Assembly (NCBI GenBank): GCA_002482645.1
Contig: DLGJ01000008.1
Location: 186,001 to 250,000 of the forward strand
Direction: 5' to 3'
DNA from: Hyphomicrobiaceae bacterium UBA7697
Lineage (GTDB): Bacteria > Pseudomonadota > Alphaproteobacteria > Rhizobiales > Methyloligellaceae
Length of the DNA stretch: 64,000 bases
The notes under the pieces are model-generated. The model was given only the letters and a program-made list of their open reading frames with translations. It had not been told where the DNA came from and searched no databases. Positions 54,358 to 62,074 of this stretch are shown in pieces (the stretch's first letter is position 1; each line of letters opens with the position of its first letter). A program made the translations under genes and the position numbers.

Positions 54358-54504
54358 TCAGCGCCCCCCAAGTGCCGGCCCGTTTTCGGGCTCGGTCAAC
54401 TCATTCCCTACCTCATCATAAGCTTCGAGGAACGCAATGGGTACCCAGCAGCCTTTGGTATCGGAGCAGTTTCGGTAGGAAATATTGGCAGGCTCGGTTG
54501 CCAA
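54358..54504 (-). CDS. Possible 48-residue ORF behind the DUF1254 gene
   Basis: After the amber stop of the DUF1254 gene the same frame stays open for 76 codons and ends with TGA one base before the GTG of the next gene. That spacing is typical of coupled genes. The peptide-like content is good (NISYRNCSDTKGCWVPIAFL, EAYDEVGNELTEPENG), with two Cys. The only usable start is a TTG at 54504 with GGAG four bases upstream. The alternatives are amber readthrough or a decayed 3' extension of the DUF1254 gene. Confidence 0.4.
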   Translation of the reverse strand: MATEPANISYRNCSDTKGCWVPIAFLEAYDEVGNELTEPENGPALGGR

Positions 54505-54588
54505 ATAGCTCCGCGCGTCCCGCGGGCCGCCGGAAAGTTCGCGCGTCTCAATCCCGCGTTCGTCAGGATTATAAAAGTCCGCGAACGC

Positions 54589-56184
54589 CTAACGGATGCA
54601 CTCGGCGAGGAACCGGACTCGCTCGGCGACGCCAAGGCCCTGGCTCTTGGCCTGCTCGCGGCAGTCTTCGAGCGTCTGAAGCTCCGTGCCGCTCGATACG
54701 AGTTCGATCTCGCCCGGCCGCCAGCTCTGGTCGAACCAGGGCTCCAGCGGGCCATAGAGGCGCAGGATTGTGAACCAGCCCTTGCCGGGAATGGTCTGGA
54801 CCCAGTTGTTCTCCATGCCATCCGGGGCCTTCGGGCCGAACCAGACGTCCACCGACCCGTCCGCGTTGACCTTCAGGTTTTTGTTCTGGCTGGAAACGCT
54901 TGGAAACTGCTGATCCGTCTGCAGCATGGACCGGGTCTGTGTGTCGTAGGCGATGACCGACCAGAAGTCCTTCACCGGGATGTTCGGCGGCAAATGCAGT
55001 CTGTAGGTCTTGCCGCCGTCGAACGGGTTGCCGTCGGAATCGAGCGCGGTCCAGGGATATTGCGAGCCCTTGCCGACCATCTTCTCAGCCATCGCCGGGG
55101 TGACGCCTGTCGCGATGTAGTAGAAGAAGATCGCACCGTCGAGATTGGCGACGCCCGGCCCGGATTCGAACTTGTAGCCGCCGAAGAAGGGCTTGCGCCA
55201 CTGGCTGGCCGGATAGATGAAGCCGTCCTTGTCACGCATCTTGTAGGCGATGGTGCGCGCGGTCACCGCGCCGATAGTGGCGGCGTCGGCGAGGATCTTC
55301 TTCATCCGCGCGTCGGGCGCGAAAGGCTTGCCTTTCTCGATGCCGATGGACGCGAACAGGCCGAGCGTCGTCGGGTTGGACCCTTCGGGCGGCTCTTCCT
55401 GGATCGCCTCGTTCAGCAAGCTCCAGAACGAATAGTCCGCCGGCGCCACGAAATTCGACGGAACGCCCGACAGGTTGACGTATTTGATCGGCTGGGCGTT
55501 GGCCTCGTCCCCGAGAGGATAGATCTTGAGGTGCTTCTTGACGAGGTCCACGCCGGGCTTCGGCGAACCGTCCACGAGAAACGAGCGGAACGGCATCCAG
55601 TTGCCGTAGGTGCTCGGCCGCACCACGAAATAGCCGTCCGGCACCTCGCCCGTATAGCCGGGCGGCAGGATCAGATATTTGCCGCCCTTGCCGCGGTCCT
55701 CGCCGGTGATGCCGATATCGGCGACCCAGCGGTACCACATATCGTCGATGGCCCCGAGCACCTTGGGCGGAATCTCGGCGACCAGCGGTCCCTTCGACGT
55801 GTCGATCCAGATGAAGCTGTAGACCGTGTTGTCGTTGGCCGTCAGTTCGACGGTCTTCGAATCGACCAACTCCTCCCAGATCACGTCGGTGCCGTTGACC
55901 GGACCGTGTTCGCGCAGCGCGTTGCGCATGGCGACCTGATTCACGATGGGGAGACCGAGCAGATAGGCCTGAAGCGCCCGCGACCGGTCGAGATTGTCGT
56001 AGATCTTGCCGGCCGTTTCAGGCGTGGGAACGCCGTCGTTCAGCTTCAGCGTTCCGATCGAGGTGTCGACGCTGTCGGGCGTCGCGATGCCAGGCGCAAT
56101 CGGCGTGGTCATTTTATACGGATCCGCCGCAGCGGCGGTACCCGCCGCGATAAGGAGACCGGCTGCAATGAGCGAAGCTTTCAT
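54589..56184 (-). CDS. Exported DUF1254/DUF1214 domain protein
   Basis: The 531-residue protein has a signal peptide (about 1-20), a DUF1254 domain (about 60-200, with YSFIWIDTSKGPLVAEIPP) and a DUF1214 domain (about 345-490, ending in RLYGPLEPWFDQSWRPGEIE). Proteins of this class are exported and common in proteobacteria, but no reaction is established. The last 28 residues (LEDCREQAKSQGLGVAERVR, then FLAEC) form a Cys-x-x-x-Ala ... Phe-x-x-x-Cys unit like the PsiF repeat, unusual as a tail here. It is part of a minus-strand set of exported proteins. Confidence 0.9.
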   Translation of the reverse strand: MKASLIAAGLLIAAGTAAAADPYKMTTPIAPGIATPDSVDTSIGTLKLNDGVPTPETAGKIYDNLDRSRALQAYLLGLPIVNQVAMRNALREHGPVNGTDVIWEELVDSKTVELTANDNTVYSFIWIDTSKGPLVAEIPPKVLGAIDDMWYRWVADIGITGEDRGKGGKYLILPPGYTGEVPDGYFVVRPSTYGNWMPFRSFLVDGSPKPGVDLVKKHLKIYPLGDEANAQPIKYVNLSGVPSNFVAPADYSFWSLLNEAIQEEPPEGSNPTTLGLFASIGIEKGKPFAPDARMKKILADAATIGAVTARTIAYKMRDKDGFIYPASQWRKPFFGGYKFESGPGVANLDGAIFFYYIATGVTPAMAEKMVGKGSQYPWTALDSDGNPFDGGKTYRLHLPPNIPVKDFWSVIAYDTQTRSMLQTDQQFPSVSSQNKNLKVNADGSVDVWFGPKAPDGMENNWVQTIPGKGWFTILRLYGPLEPWFDQSWRPGEIELVSSGTELQTLEDCREQAKSQGLGVAERVRFLAECIR

Positions 56185-56277
56185 GACTATCCTTCCACGG
56201 TGGCTATCGGGGGCGCTGCTTCGCCGGACCCGTGCGCCGGAGCGCCGGCCGCGGATCCAGCGAAACGATAGAGCCGA

Positions 56278-56532
56278 TCAGTAGAGATCGCGGCCGGCAT
56301 CCTCGGCGGACCCGATCGGATCGGTTTCCTCGTCCGTCGGCGTCGTGGTCTCTTTGAAGTCCTTTTCGAGCTTCTCCATGAGAGTCTCGCCTTGGGTGCC
56401 GCCGTCCGGCGCTGCGGTCGTGGCGGCACCGGCCTCCTGCCCCGTATCGTCCTGAGCAAGGGCCGGGGCGAACGCCGCGCCGTGAACGAGCGCGAGCGCG
56501 AGTACAAATATCGTTGCTGTCGGTTTCTTCAT
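56278..56532 (-). CDS. Small exported acidic protein, unknown function
   Basis: The 84-residue product has a signal peptide (about 1-26, ending PALAQ) and a short, acidic, Thr/Glu-rich mature part (TTTPTDEETDPIGSAEDAGR) without Cys or clear fold. It lies 93 bases upstream of the DUF1254 gene on the same strand. Short disordered exported proteins are hard to verify; its position in a row of exported genes supports it. Confidence 0.6.
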   Translation of the reverse strand: MKKPTATIFVLALALVHGAAFAPALAQDDTGQEAGAATTAAPDGGTQGETLMEKLEKDFKETTTPTDEETDPIGSAEDAGRDLY

Positions 56533-56641
56533 CGAATTGCCTCGGGTTCGACCGTGAGACGGGCGGGCCGCGACGGGACGTCTTGCGGGGGAATTTCCCG
56601 AATCGCGTCCGGCCGCCTCACGATCCCAAAAACGGCTTGTG

Positions 56642-56908
56642 CTACTTACCCATCTTTTCCAGCTCGGCCTCTTCCTGAGGCGTCACTTCACCGGCGTCCT
56701 CGAGCGCCTTGATGCACTCGGCGGAGAGTTCCTTGCCATGTTGGCGCATACAGATCGCCAACAACTGACTCCCGAGGCCGTCCTCGTTGCAGTATTGCCG
56801 GTAATCGTGGGCGCAGTATTTCTCCTCCGCTGGCGTGGGCTCCGCCGCGAAGGACGGACCGGCATAGAGTGCCATCAAGGCGGCGACTGCGAGTGCTGCG
56901 TGTTTCAT
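56642..56908 (-). CDS. Exported cysteine-rich-repeat protein
   Basis: The 88-residue product has a signal peptide (about 1-22, SFAAE) and one cysteine-rich repeat with Cys32, Cys40, Cys53 and Cys65 (YCAHDYRQYC, ICMRQHGKELSAECIKAL). The spacing matches the small repeat known from Golgi protein GLG1 and from many bacterial exported proteins. The helical hairpin with two disulfides has no known activity. GAGGGAAACAG precedes the ATG; a longer in-frame extension is not part of the gene. Confidence 0.75.
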   Translation of the reverse strand: MKHAALAVAALMALYAGPSFAAEPTPAEEKYCAHDYRQYCNEDGLGSQLLAICMRQHGKELSAECIKALEDAGEVTPQEEAELEKMGK

Positions 56909-56967
56909 CTGTTTCCCTCTTCGAGTTCGAGCCGGCATCGCGGGCTCTCGTTGTCTATAGGCTGGCC

Positions 56968-57492
56968 TCAATAGAGAACGGCCCGTCGGAAGTTGCGGCG
57001 CGCGACGCCTGCGTATGACAGGGGCGTCAGCGGCCTGCCGATAATGTCGATGAAGACGGCGACGTCCGTGCCGGCCGACGGCATCTCGCCTTTGATGAGC
57101 TTGACCGTGTAGCTGAGATTGTCGCCATCGAGCACCGGGTCCGTGAGTTCCACGACGGTCTGCGTGAGCGTTTCCCCATCGACGATAGAAACGTCCGCAT
57201 TCGGCGGATCCGACTTGAAGCTGTCCTTGCCCTCGTTCCAGAACGGAAGGAACGCGGCGGTCTTCATGTTGCCGGCGACACGCTCCGGCCGGTCCGTGAA
57301 GAACAACGTCACGGGACTGACATTCTCGAGCGTCAGCTTGTTCGCCGCCGGATCGAAACTCATACTCTTGGCGCTCTGCACGAACAGAAAGTCGGCCTTC
57401 TTCTCCTCCCCGGCGGTCGCAAGGAGCGCTCCGGCAAGTACCAAAGCCAAGGTCAATGCTGCGGTCGCAACGAAGTTCATTCGCATCGGCAT
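56968..57492 (-). CDS. Conserved exported 174-residue protein
   Basis: A signal peptide (about 1-28, ending ATAGE) is followed by a beta-rich domain with FLFVQSAKSMSFD, LTLENVSPVTLFFTDRPERV and VAVFIDIIGRPLTP. I associate this pattern with a widespread but unnamed family of exported proteins. GGGAG lies 9 bases before the ATG at 57492. It is the first gene of the minus-strand set and diverges from the ModE-like regulator, so its promoter shares the operator-bearing intergenic region. Confidence 0.8.
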   Translation of the reverse strand: MPMRMNFVATAALTLALVLAGALLATAGEEKKADFLFVQSAKSMSFDPAANKLTLENVSPVTLFFTDRPERVAGNMKTAAFLPFWNEGKDSFKSDPPNADVSIVDGETLTQTVVELTDPVLDGDNLSYTVKLIKGEMPSAGTDVAVFIDIIGRPLTPLSYAGVARRNFRRAVLY

Positions 57493-57703
57493 TTCGATGA
57501 TCTCCCGGCTGGGCGGCTTGAAACGAGCGCGACCCTAGCTGAGTTCCGAAACTTGGCTTTGCCATTTGGCGCCAATTTTTCTACGAGCCCCCCCGCGCGG
57601 CGGAACGTGCCGGATCGCGGCGCCGCGGGCGCTCAAGCCCCTGCCCTTTTGTCCCGGACGCTTCCAAACGCATTGCCGGGGTCATGAACGTTGGCCACGA
57701 CCG
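57493..57703. other. Divergent promoter region, left half
   Basis: No gene is seen. A perfect 10-bp palindrome TTGGCGCCAA lies at 57566-57575, next to further TTGGC/GCCA half-sites (57553-57564), about 75 bases upstream of the 174-residue-protein gene. It may be an operator for the minus-strand genes. Confidence 0.45.
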
Positions 57704-57762
57704 TTGGACATGGACTCGCTATATATGGACTCGCTATATCTAGTAAGATATAACGTGTCCAA
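57704..57762. promoter_or_regulatory. ModE-type operator (Mo-box) with duplicated half-site
   Basis: At 57732-57755 CGCTATATC-TAGTAA-GATATAACG is an inverted repeat with 8 of 9 pairs matching. It agrees with the ModE operator pattern (CGyTATAT ... ATATAACG). The 15-mer ATGGACTCGCTATAT occurs twice in perfect tandem (57710-57724 and 57725-57739), adding a second left half-site. TTGGACA (57704-57710) and TGTCCAA (57756-57762) frame the block as an outer inverted repeat. It ends 47 bases before the ModE-like gene, so autoregulation is likely. Confidence 0.75.
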
Positions 57763-57809
57763 TGACTCACCGGGGACCTTCCCCCGAGAGCGATAAATTC
57801 GGAGGCGAT

Positions 57810-58268
57810 ATGAACGCTCGCAAAGGCGGATCGAATGGCGGCGCGCCGAAGCAGCGCTCCAAGGCGTCAAGGGCAAGCGGCGCCGGAGAACATCTCGCGA
57901 TGTCCGTCAAGGAGCGGAAAAAGCTCCATCCGTTTCCGCGCCTGCGCATCATGGTACGCCCCGGTCTCGTTCTCGGCCCAGGCAAGATCGACCTCCTTCA
58001 GGCGATCGAGAAAACCGGTTCGATTTCCGGCGCCGGGCGTGAACTGGGTATGTCCTACCGGCGGGCCTGGCTGCTCGTAAGCGCACTCAACGAAATGTTC
58101 GGCCGCACGCTGGTGACCACATCGCCTGGGGGAACGGGCGGTGGCGGTGCCGAGGTGACCGAATTTGGCCGCGCGGTGGTGGAAGCCTACCGGCGCGCCG
58201 ACGAACGTTCCGACGAGGCGATCCGTGAGGAGTTCGCCCGCATCGGGCACATCATGATCGACCACTAA
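57810..58268 (+). CDS. ModE-like winged-helix regulator without molybdate domain
   Basis: The 152-residue protein has a basic, low-complexity N-terminal arm (about 1-40) and a ModE/LysR-type winged helix: LGPGKIDLLQAIEKTGSISG, AGRELGMSYRRAWLLVSALN and a Gly-rich wing GGTGGGGAEVTEFG. The C-terminal molbindin (TOBE) domain of full ModE is absent, so it cannot sense molybdate the ordinary way. The ATG at 57810 follows GGAGGCGAT directly. A ModE-type operator lies just upstream and an anion porin just downstream. Confidence 0.9.
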   Translation: MNARKGGSNGGAPKQRSKASRASGAGEHLAMSVKERKKLHPFPRLRIMVRPGLVLGPGKIDLLQAIEKTGSISGAGRELGMSYRRAWLLVSALNEMFGRTLVTTSPGGTGGGGAEVTEFGRAVVEAYRRADERSDEAIREEFARIGHIMIDH

Positions 58269-58336
58269 GTAAAGCAGCGTATCCGGCGCACCGCCCCGAA
58301 CGCGATGCGTCCATCACAAAGCGGGGACTTTCAAAA

Positions 58337-59746
58337 ATGTTTGCAAGACAACGTACGGGTGGACTCTGTCCGCTCGCGGGCACCCTTGCGCTCGCGATCT
58401 CGATCTCCAGCCCGTCGGTGGCACGCGCCGCCGACGTGGACCAACTCGAAGCGCAGATGCGTACCATGCAGGCGCAAATGCGGGAGCTTCAGCGGCAGGT
58501 GGATCAAGCCAAAGCGCAAGCCGCGGCCGCCACCAAGGCGCATGCCGCGGCCAGCAAGAGGGCACCCGCCGACGATTTGGACCTGAAGGTCAAATGGAAA
58601 GGCGCGCCCGAACTCTCGAGCTCCGACGGACGTTTCACGTTCAAGGTCCGTGGCCGGGTCAACGTGGACTATAACGGCATCGACCAGGACGAAGCCGTCA
58701 CCGGACGCCCCGACGTCAGCGCGGTCGAACTGCGGCGGGCAAGGCTCGGGGTCTCCGGCACGCTCTTCTACGATTGGAACTACAAATTCGAACTCGACTT
58801 CGCGGGCGACAACGCGACGATCAAGGACGCCTTTATCGAATACACGGGTCTGCCGGTCGGCATCCGCGCCGGACACTTCAAGACCTACAACTCGCTCGAA
58901 GCGTTGATGAGCGCGAACTTCACGACGTTCATGGAGAAGGCCGCATTCGTCGAGGCCTTCTCGATCGACCGCTTGATCGGCGGCGGGCTTTCCCACTACA
59001 GCGATCATTGGACAGCCGAAGCGGGCATTTTCGCCACGGCGCCGGAAGCAAATCAGACCACCTATTTGGACGACGGCACCACCTACTCCGCCCGCGTCAC
59101 CGTCGCGCCGATCAATCGCGACAGGCAGGTCGTCCATATCGGCGGAAGCATGCGTCACCGCGACGATGCGGGCAATCCGCGTGACGGGGTCTCCGATCCG
59201 CTCTTCCAGTATCGGGCCCGAGGCGCGGATCTTCATCTGGCCGACCGCTTCGTCTCCACACCGAGGATCGGAGAAGCGGACACGCTATGGGCTCTGGAAG
59301 GTGCCGTCGTGCTGGGGCCGTTCTCGCTCCAGGGCGAATACGCGCAAGACACGGTCGAAACGGCGTCCGCTCTTGCCAGCGCCGATCCCACCTACACCGG
59401 CTGGTATGTCAGCGGGAGCTGGTTTCTCACGGGCGAGTCGAGACCCTACAAGGACGGCCTGTTCGGCCGCGTGAAGGTGAAGAATCCTGTCGCCGCCGGC
59501 GGTGGCGGCTGGGGCGCATGGCAGATCGCGGGCCGTTACGACGTCCTCGATCTCTCGGACCAATCGGGCGCGATCCCAAGCTGCACCGCATGCGGCGAAC
59601 AGAAGACCTGGCTCATCGGCATGAACTGGCACCTCAACGACTACATGCGGCTGATGCTCAACGTGAACCAATCGGAGATCGATGGCGGCATCAACGACGG
59701 CGCCGAAATCACCGGCGTTGGCATGCGCGCGCAGATGGACTGGTAG
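58337..59746 (+). CDS. OprP/OprO-type outer-membrane porin
   Basis: The 469-residue protein has a signal peptide (about 1-32), a coiled-coil segment (DQLEAQMRTMQAQMRELQRQ, about 34-60) that probably trimerises or touches peptidoglycan, and a beta-barrel of the phosphate-selective porin family. Motifs include GRFTFKVRGRVNVDYNGID, ELRRARLGVSGTLFYDWNYK and a terminal RAQMDW ending in Trp. OprP relatives pass anions such as phosphate. Lying 68 bases behind a ModE-like gene, this one may pass another oxyanion; that is inference. Confidence 0.9.
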   Translation: MFARQRTGGLCPLAGTLALAISISSPSVARAADVDQLEAQMRTMQAQMRELQRQVDQAKAQAAAATKAHAAASKRAPADDLDLKVKWKGAPELSSSDGRFTFKVRGRVNVDYNGIDQDEAVTGRPDVSAVELRRARLGVSGTLFYDWNYKFELDFAGDNATIKDAFIEYTGLPVGIRAGHFKTYNSLEALMSANFTTFMEKAAFVEAFSIDRLIGGGLSHYSDHWTAEAGIFATAPEANQTTYLDDGTTYSARVTVAPINRDRQVVHIGGSMRHRDDAGNPRDGVSDPLFQYRARGADLHLADRFVSTPRIGEADTLWALEGAVVLGPFSLQGEYAQDTVETASALASADPTYTGWYVSGSWFLTGESRPYKDGLFGRVKVKNPVAAGGGGWGAWQIAGRYDVLDLSDQSGAIPSCTACGEQKTWLIGMNWHLNDYMRLMLNVNQSEIDGGINDGAEITGVGMRAQMDW

Positions 59747-59790
59747 CCTGCGCGGAGCAGAAACGCAGCGGGGACCGTATGGACGCGCAT

Positions 59791-59823
59791 GGCGGAGCGA
59801 AAGCCGCGGCTCTTCGCTCCGCC
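59791..59823. terminator. Large hairpin after the porin gene
   Basis: A perfect 11-bp stem (GGCGGAGCGAA/TTCGCTCCGCC) closes an 11-base loop that is itself palindromic (AGCCGCGGCT). It lies 44 bases after the porin stop, with no T-run. Nothing else is seen in the 297 bases between the porin and the cytochrome gene. Confidence 0.5.
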
Positions 59824-60043
59824 TGTCTGCACTCTTCGCTACGCCTGAATCCACATCGACCGCCGGGATGTTGTCTTGGCGTACCCCCCGTACCCATGCG
59901 CCTTCGACAAGACGCCACACCGCGCGCCCTTCGCGCGGGCCAGCATTGACCTCGGTCATTGCAGGCTCCCGAACGAAGGGATTACGTTCGTGAGCGTATC
60001 GCGCAAACCCGGCTGAGGGACGCCTTTCGAAGGCGGATCGACC

Positions 60044-60772
60044 ATGGACAATCTGCAATATTATGCGGCCTGGGACCGTTCGACGCGCTGGTTCCATTGG
60101 ATCAACGTCGTTTGCATCGTCGCCCTTGCCGCCCTCGGCACGGCCATCCTCTACGGCAAGGAACTCGGCGTCACGGACGGCGGCAAGCTACTCTTGAAGA
60201 CCACTCATGTCTGGTTCGGCTACGTCTTCGCGATCAACCTGGCTTGGCGGATCGTCTGGGGGTTCGCCGGCAACGCGAATGCGCGATGGCCGGCCATCGT
60301 TCCCTTCGGCCCCGGCTATGGCAGCGCGCTCAAGTCCTATCTACGCGGCCTGATCCACGGCGACGCCCGCCCCTATATCGGCCACAATCCCATTGCGCGC
60401 CTGATGGTCTCGCTGCTCATGGTTCTGCTCATCGCGCAGGCCGTCACCGGGCTCGTCCTCGCCGGAACGGACATCTACTTCCCGCCGCTCGGGTCCTGGA
60501 TCACGAGCTGGATCGCGGCGCCGGGGGTCGATCCGTCCTCGATCGTGCCCTACGACAAGACCGGCATCGACGCGGCATCCTGGGACGCCATGCGCGCGTT
60601 CCGCTCCCCCTTCATCACGGTGCATTACTGGACCTTCTACGCGCTCCTCGTCTTGATCGCGGTCCACATCGCCGGGGTCGTCGTGACCGAACTGAAGGAA
60701 GGCGGCGGCCTGGTCTCGGCGATGTTCACGGGACGCAAGGTGTTCGACCGGAAGCCCGCGGACGAGTCGTAA
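60044..60772 (+). CDS. Cytochrome b561-type (hydrogenase cyt b-like) membrane protein
   Basis: The 242-residue protein has four hydrophobic helices with His residues placed to hold two b-type hemes: His18 (RWFHWI), His55 (KTTHVWFGY), His194 (TVHYW) and His208 (AVHIAG). A loop with IHGDARPYIGHNPIARLM sits between helices 2 and 3. This is the layout of the Ni/Fe-hydrogenase cytochrome b / b561 group, which carries electrons between quinones and partner proteins across the inner membrane. No hydrogenase or c-type cytochrome partner is nearby. Confidence 0.9.
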   Translation: MDNLQYYAAWDRSTRWFHWINVVCIVALAALGTAILYGKELGVTDGGKLLLKTTHVWFGYVFAINLAWRIVWGFAGNANARWPAIVPFGPGYGSALKSYLRGLIHGDARPYIGHNPIARLMVSLLMVLLIAQAVTGLVLAGTDIYFPPLGSWITSWIAAPGVDPSSIVPYDKTGIDAASWDAMRAFRSPFITVHYWTFYALLVLIAVHIAGVVVTELKEGGGLVSAMFTGRKVFDRKPADES

Positions 60773-60889
60773 GGAAGGCTCGATTCTCAACGAAGCAGAC
60801 GGCGCGAGACGGTGCAGTCCCTCCTGCCGCGGCGGGCGGGATCGTCGATGGGAGGTCCTTGTCGGACCGAATTGCCGGAAGAAAGTAAG

Positions 60890-60976
60890 TGGTGCGGTCG
60901 AGAAGACTCGAACTTCCACGGGAGTTACCCCACAGCGACCTCAACGCTGCGCGTCTACCAATTCCGCCACGACCGC
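60890..60976 (-). tRNA. tRNA-Leu (anticodon GAG)
   Basis: On the minus strand the gene starts GCGGTCG, has the Leu-type D-arm (GCGGAATTGGTAGACGC), a TTGAGGT anticodon loop (anticodon GAG), a long variable arm and a TTCGAGT T-loop, and closes CGACCGC. The CCA end is encoded (60892-60890). Length is 87 nt with CCA. Confidence 0.97.
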
Positions 60977-61115
60977 ATGAAACCTCGAAAGTTGCCCGGA
61001 TATGGCGAACGGCCAACCGACCGGCAAACATTTCGTTTCGGCTCGCTGCCTTAGCAAACCTGCCCTTGAGGTGCAAGGTTTGCGGCATCGCAGTTTGCCC
61101 TAAGATGGCCCCGGC

Positions 61116-61778
61116 ATGCGACCATCGCCCGAAACAATAACGGATACGCCACCTGCCCCCTTGGAGTGGCTCGTGGCGCGCGAATCCGTCCCGTACGAGG
61201 CGGCTATTGCCGTCATGGAGGCCCGAGCCGCCGCCATCGCGGACGGCCGCGCCGGCGAATGCGTCTGGCTCCTGGAGCACCCGCCGCTTTATACGGCCGG
61301 CACCAGCGCGAACCCTGCGGAACTCGTCGATCCGGACCGCTTTCCCGTCCATAGAACCGGGCGCGGCGGGCGTTACACCTATCATGGCCCCGGCCAGCGC
61401 GTGGCCTATGTGATGGTCGACCTCAACGCGCGCGGCCGCGACGTGCGGGCCTTCGTAAGGTCGCTGGAAGCGTGGCTGATCGCGGCTTTGGCGGAGCTCG
61501 GCGTCACGGGCGAGCGGAGCGATAGCGGCGTCGGGATCTTCGTCGAAGGCGCGAAGATCGCTTCCATCGGCGTGCGCGTGCGCCGCTGGGTCACGTTCCA
61601 TGGCGTCAGCCTGAACGTGGCGCCGGACCTCGAGCATTTCTCGGGCATCGTGCCCTGCGGACTTCATGGCACACCCGTCACCAGCCTCGCAGCTCTTGGC
61701 GCCGAGACGGGCATGGACCGGGTCGATGCGGCCCTCCGGGCAAGTTTCGAGAAGGTCTTTGGCTCAAAACCGGATTAG
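61116..61778 (+). CDS. lipB: Octanoyltransferase LipB
   Basis: The 220-residue enzyme moves octanoyl groups from acyl carrier protein to lipoyl domains. The conserved RGGRYTYHGPGQRVAY loop, Lys147 in EGAKIASIG and the acyl-thioester Cys181 in GIVPCGLHG are all present. The ATG at 61116 is the first in the frame; a TAAGAT about 11 bases before it may be a -10 element. Its stop overlaps the convergent acylphosphatase gene by four bases. Confidence 0.96.
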   Translation: MRPSPETITDTPPAPLEWLVARESVPYEAAIAVMEARAAAIADGRAGECVWLLEHPPLYTAGTSANPAELVDPDRFPVHRTGRGGRYTYHGPGQRVAYVMVDLNARGRDVRAFVRSLEAWLIAALAELGVTGERSDSGVGIFVEGAKIASIGVRVRRWVTFHGVSLNVAPDLEHFSGIVPCGLHGTPVTSLAALGAETGMDRVDAALRASFEKVFGSKPD

Positions 61779-62065
61779 TGCGTCGGCAGAACCTGGAAGC
61801 CCGACGGGGGCGCACCGCCCTCGTCCGTCACGACGACGTTGGTGACGCGGGCGTCCGGCGGCCCGCCGGCGCAGCGTCTGAGCATCGTGTCCACTTGGGA
61901 CGGAAGCCCCGAGAAAACCGCCTCGACCGTTCCATCCCGCCGGTTGCGGACCCAGCCGTCGAGATCGAGACGGCGCGCGGTCTGCTCCGCCCAGGCGCGG
62001 TAATACACGCCCTGAACGCGTCCTTCGATTCGAACAGTGACGGTCTTAACCGCTTGTGTCGCCAA
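61775..62065 (-). CDS. acyP: Acylphosphatase
   Basis: The 96-residue enzyme hydrolyses acyl-phosphates. The phosphate-binding cradle and Arg lie in GRVQGVYYRAWAEQTARRL, and the catalytic Asn in GWVRNRRDGTVEAVFSG. It is slightly longer than the minimal family. It follows the carboxylase subunit gene by 9 bases on the same strand, so both are probably cotranscribed. Confidence 0.95.
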   Translation of the reverse strand: MATQAVKTVTVRIEGRVQGVYYRAWAEQTARRLDLDGWVRNRRDGTVEAVFSGLPSQVDTMLRRCAGGPPDARVTNVVVTDEGGAPPSGFQVLPTH

Positions 62066-62074
62066 GCCGCGCCC

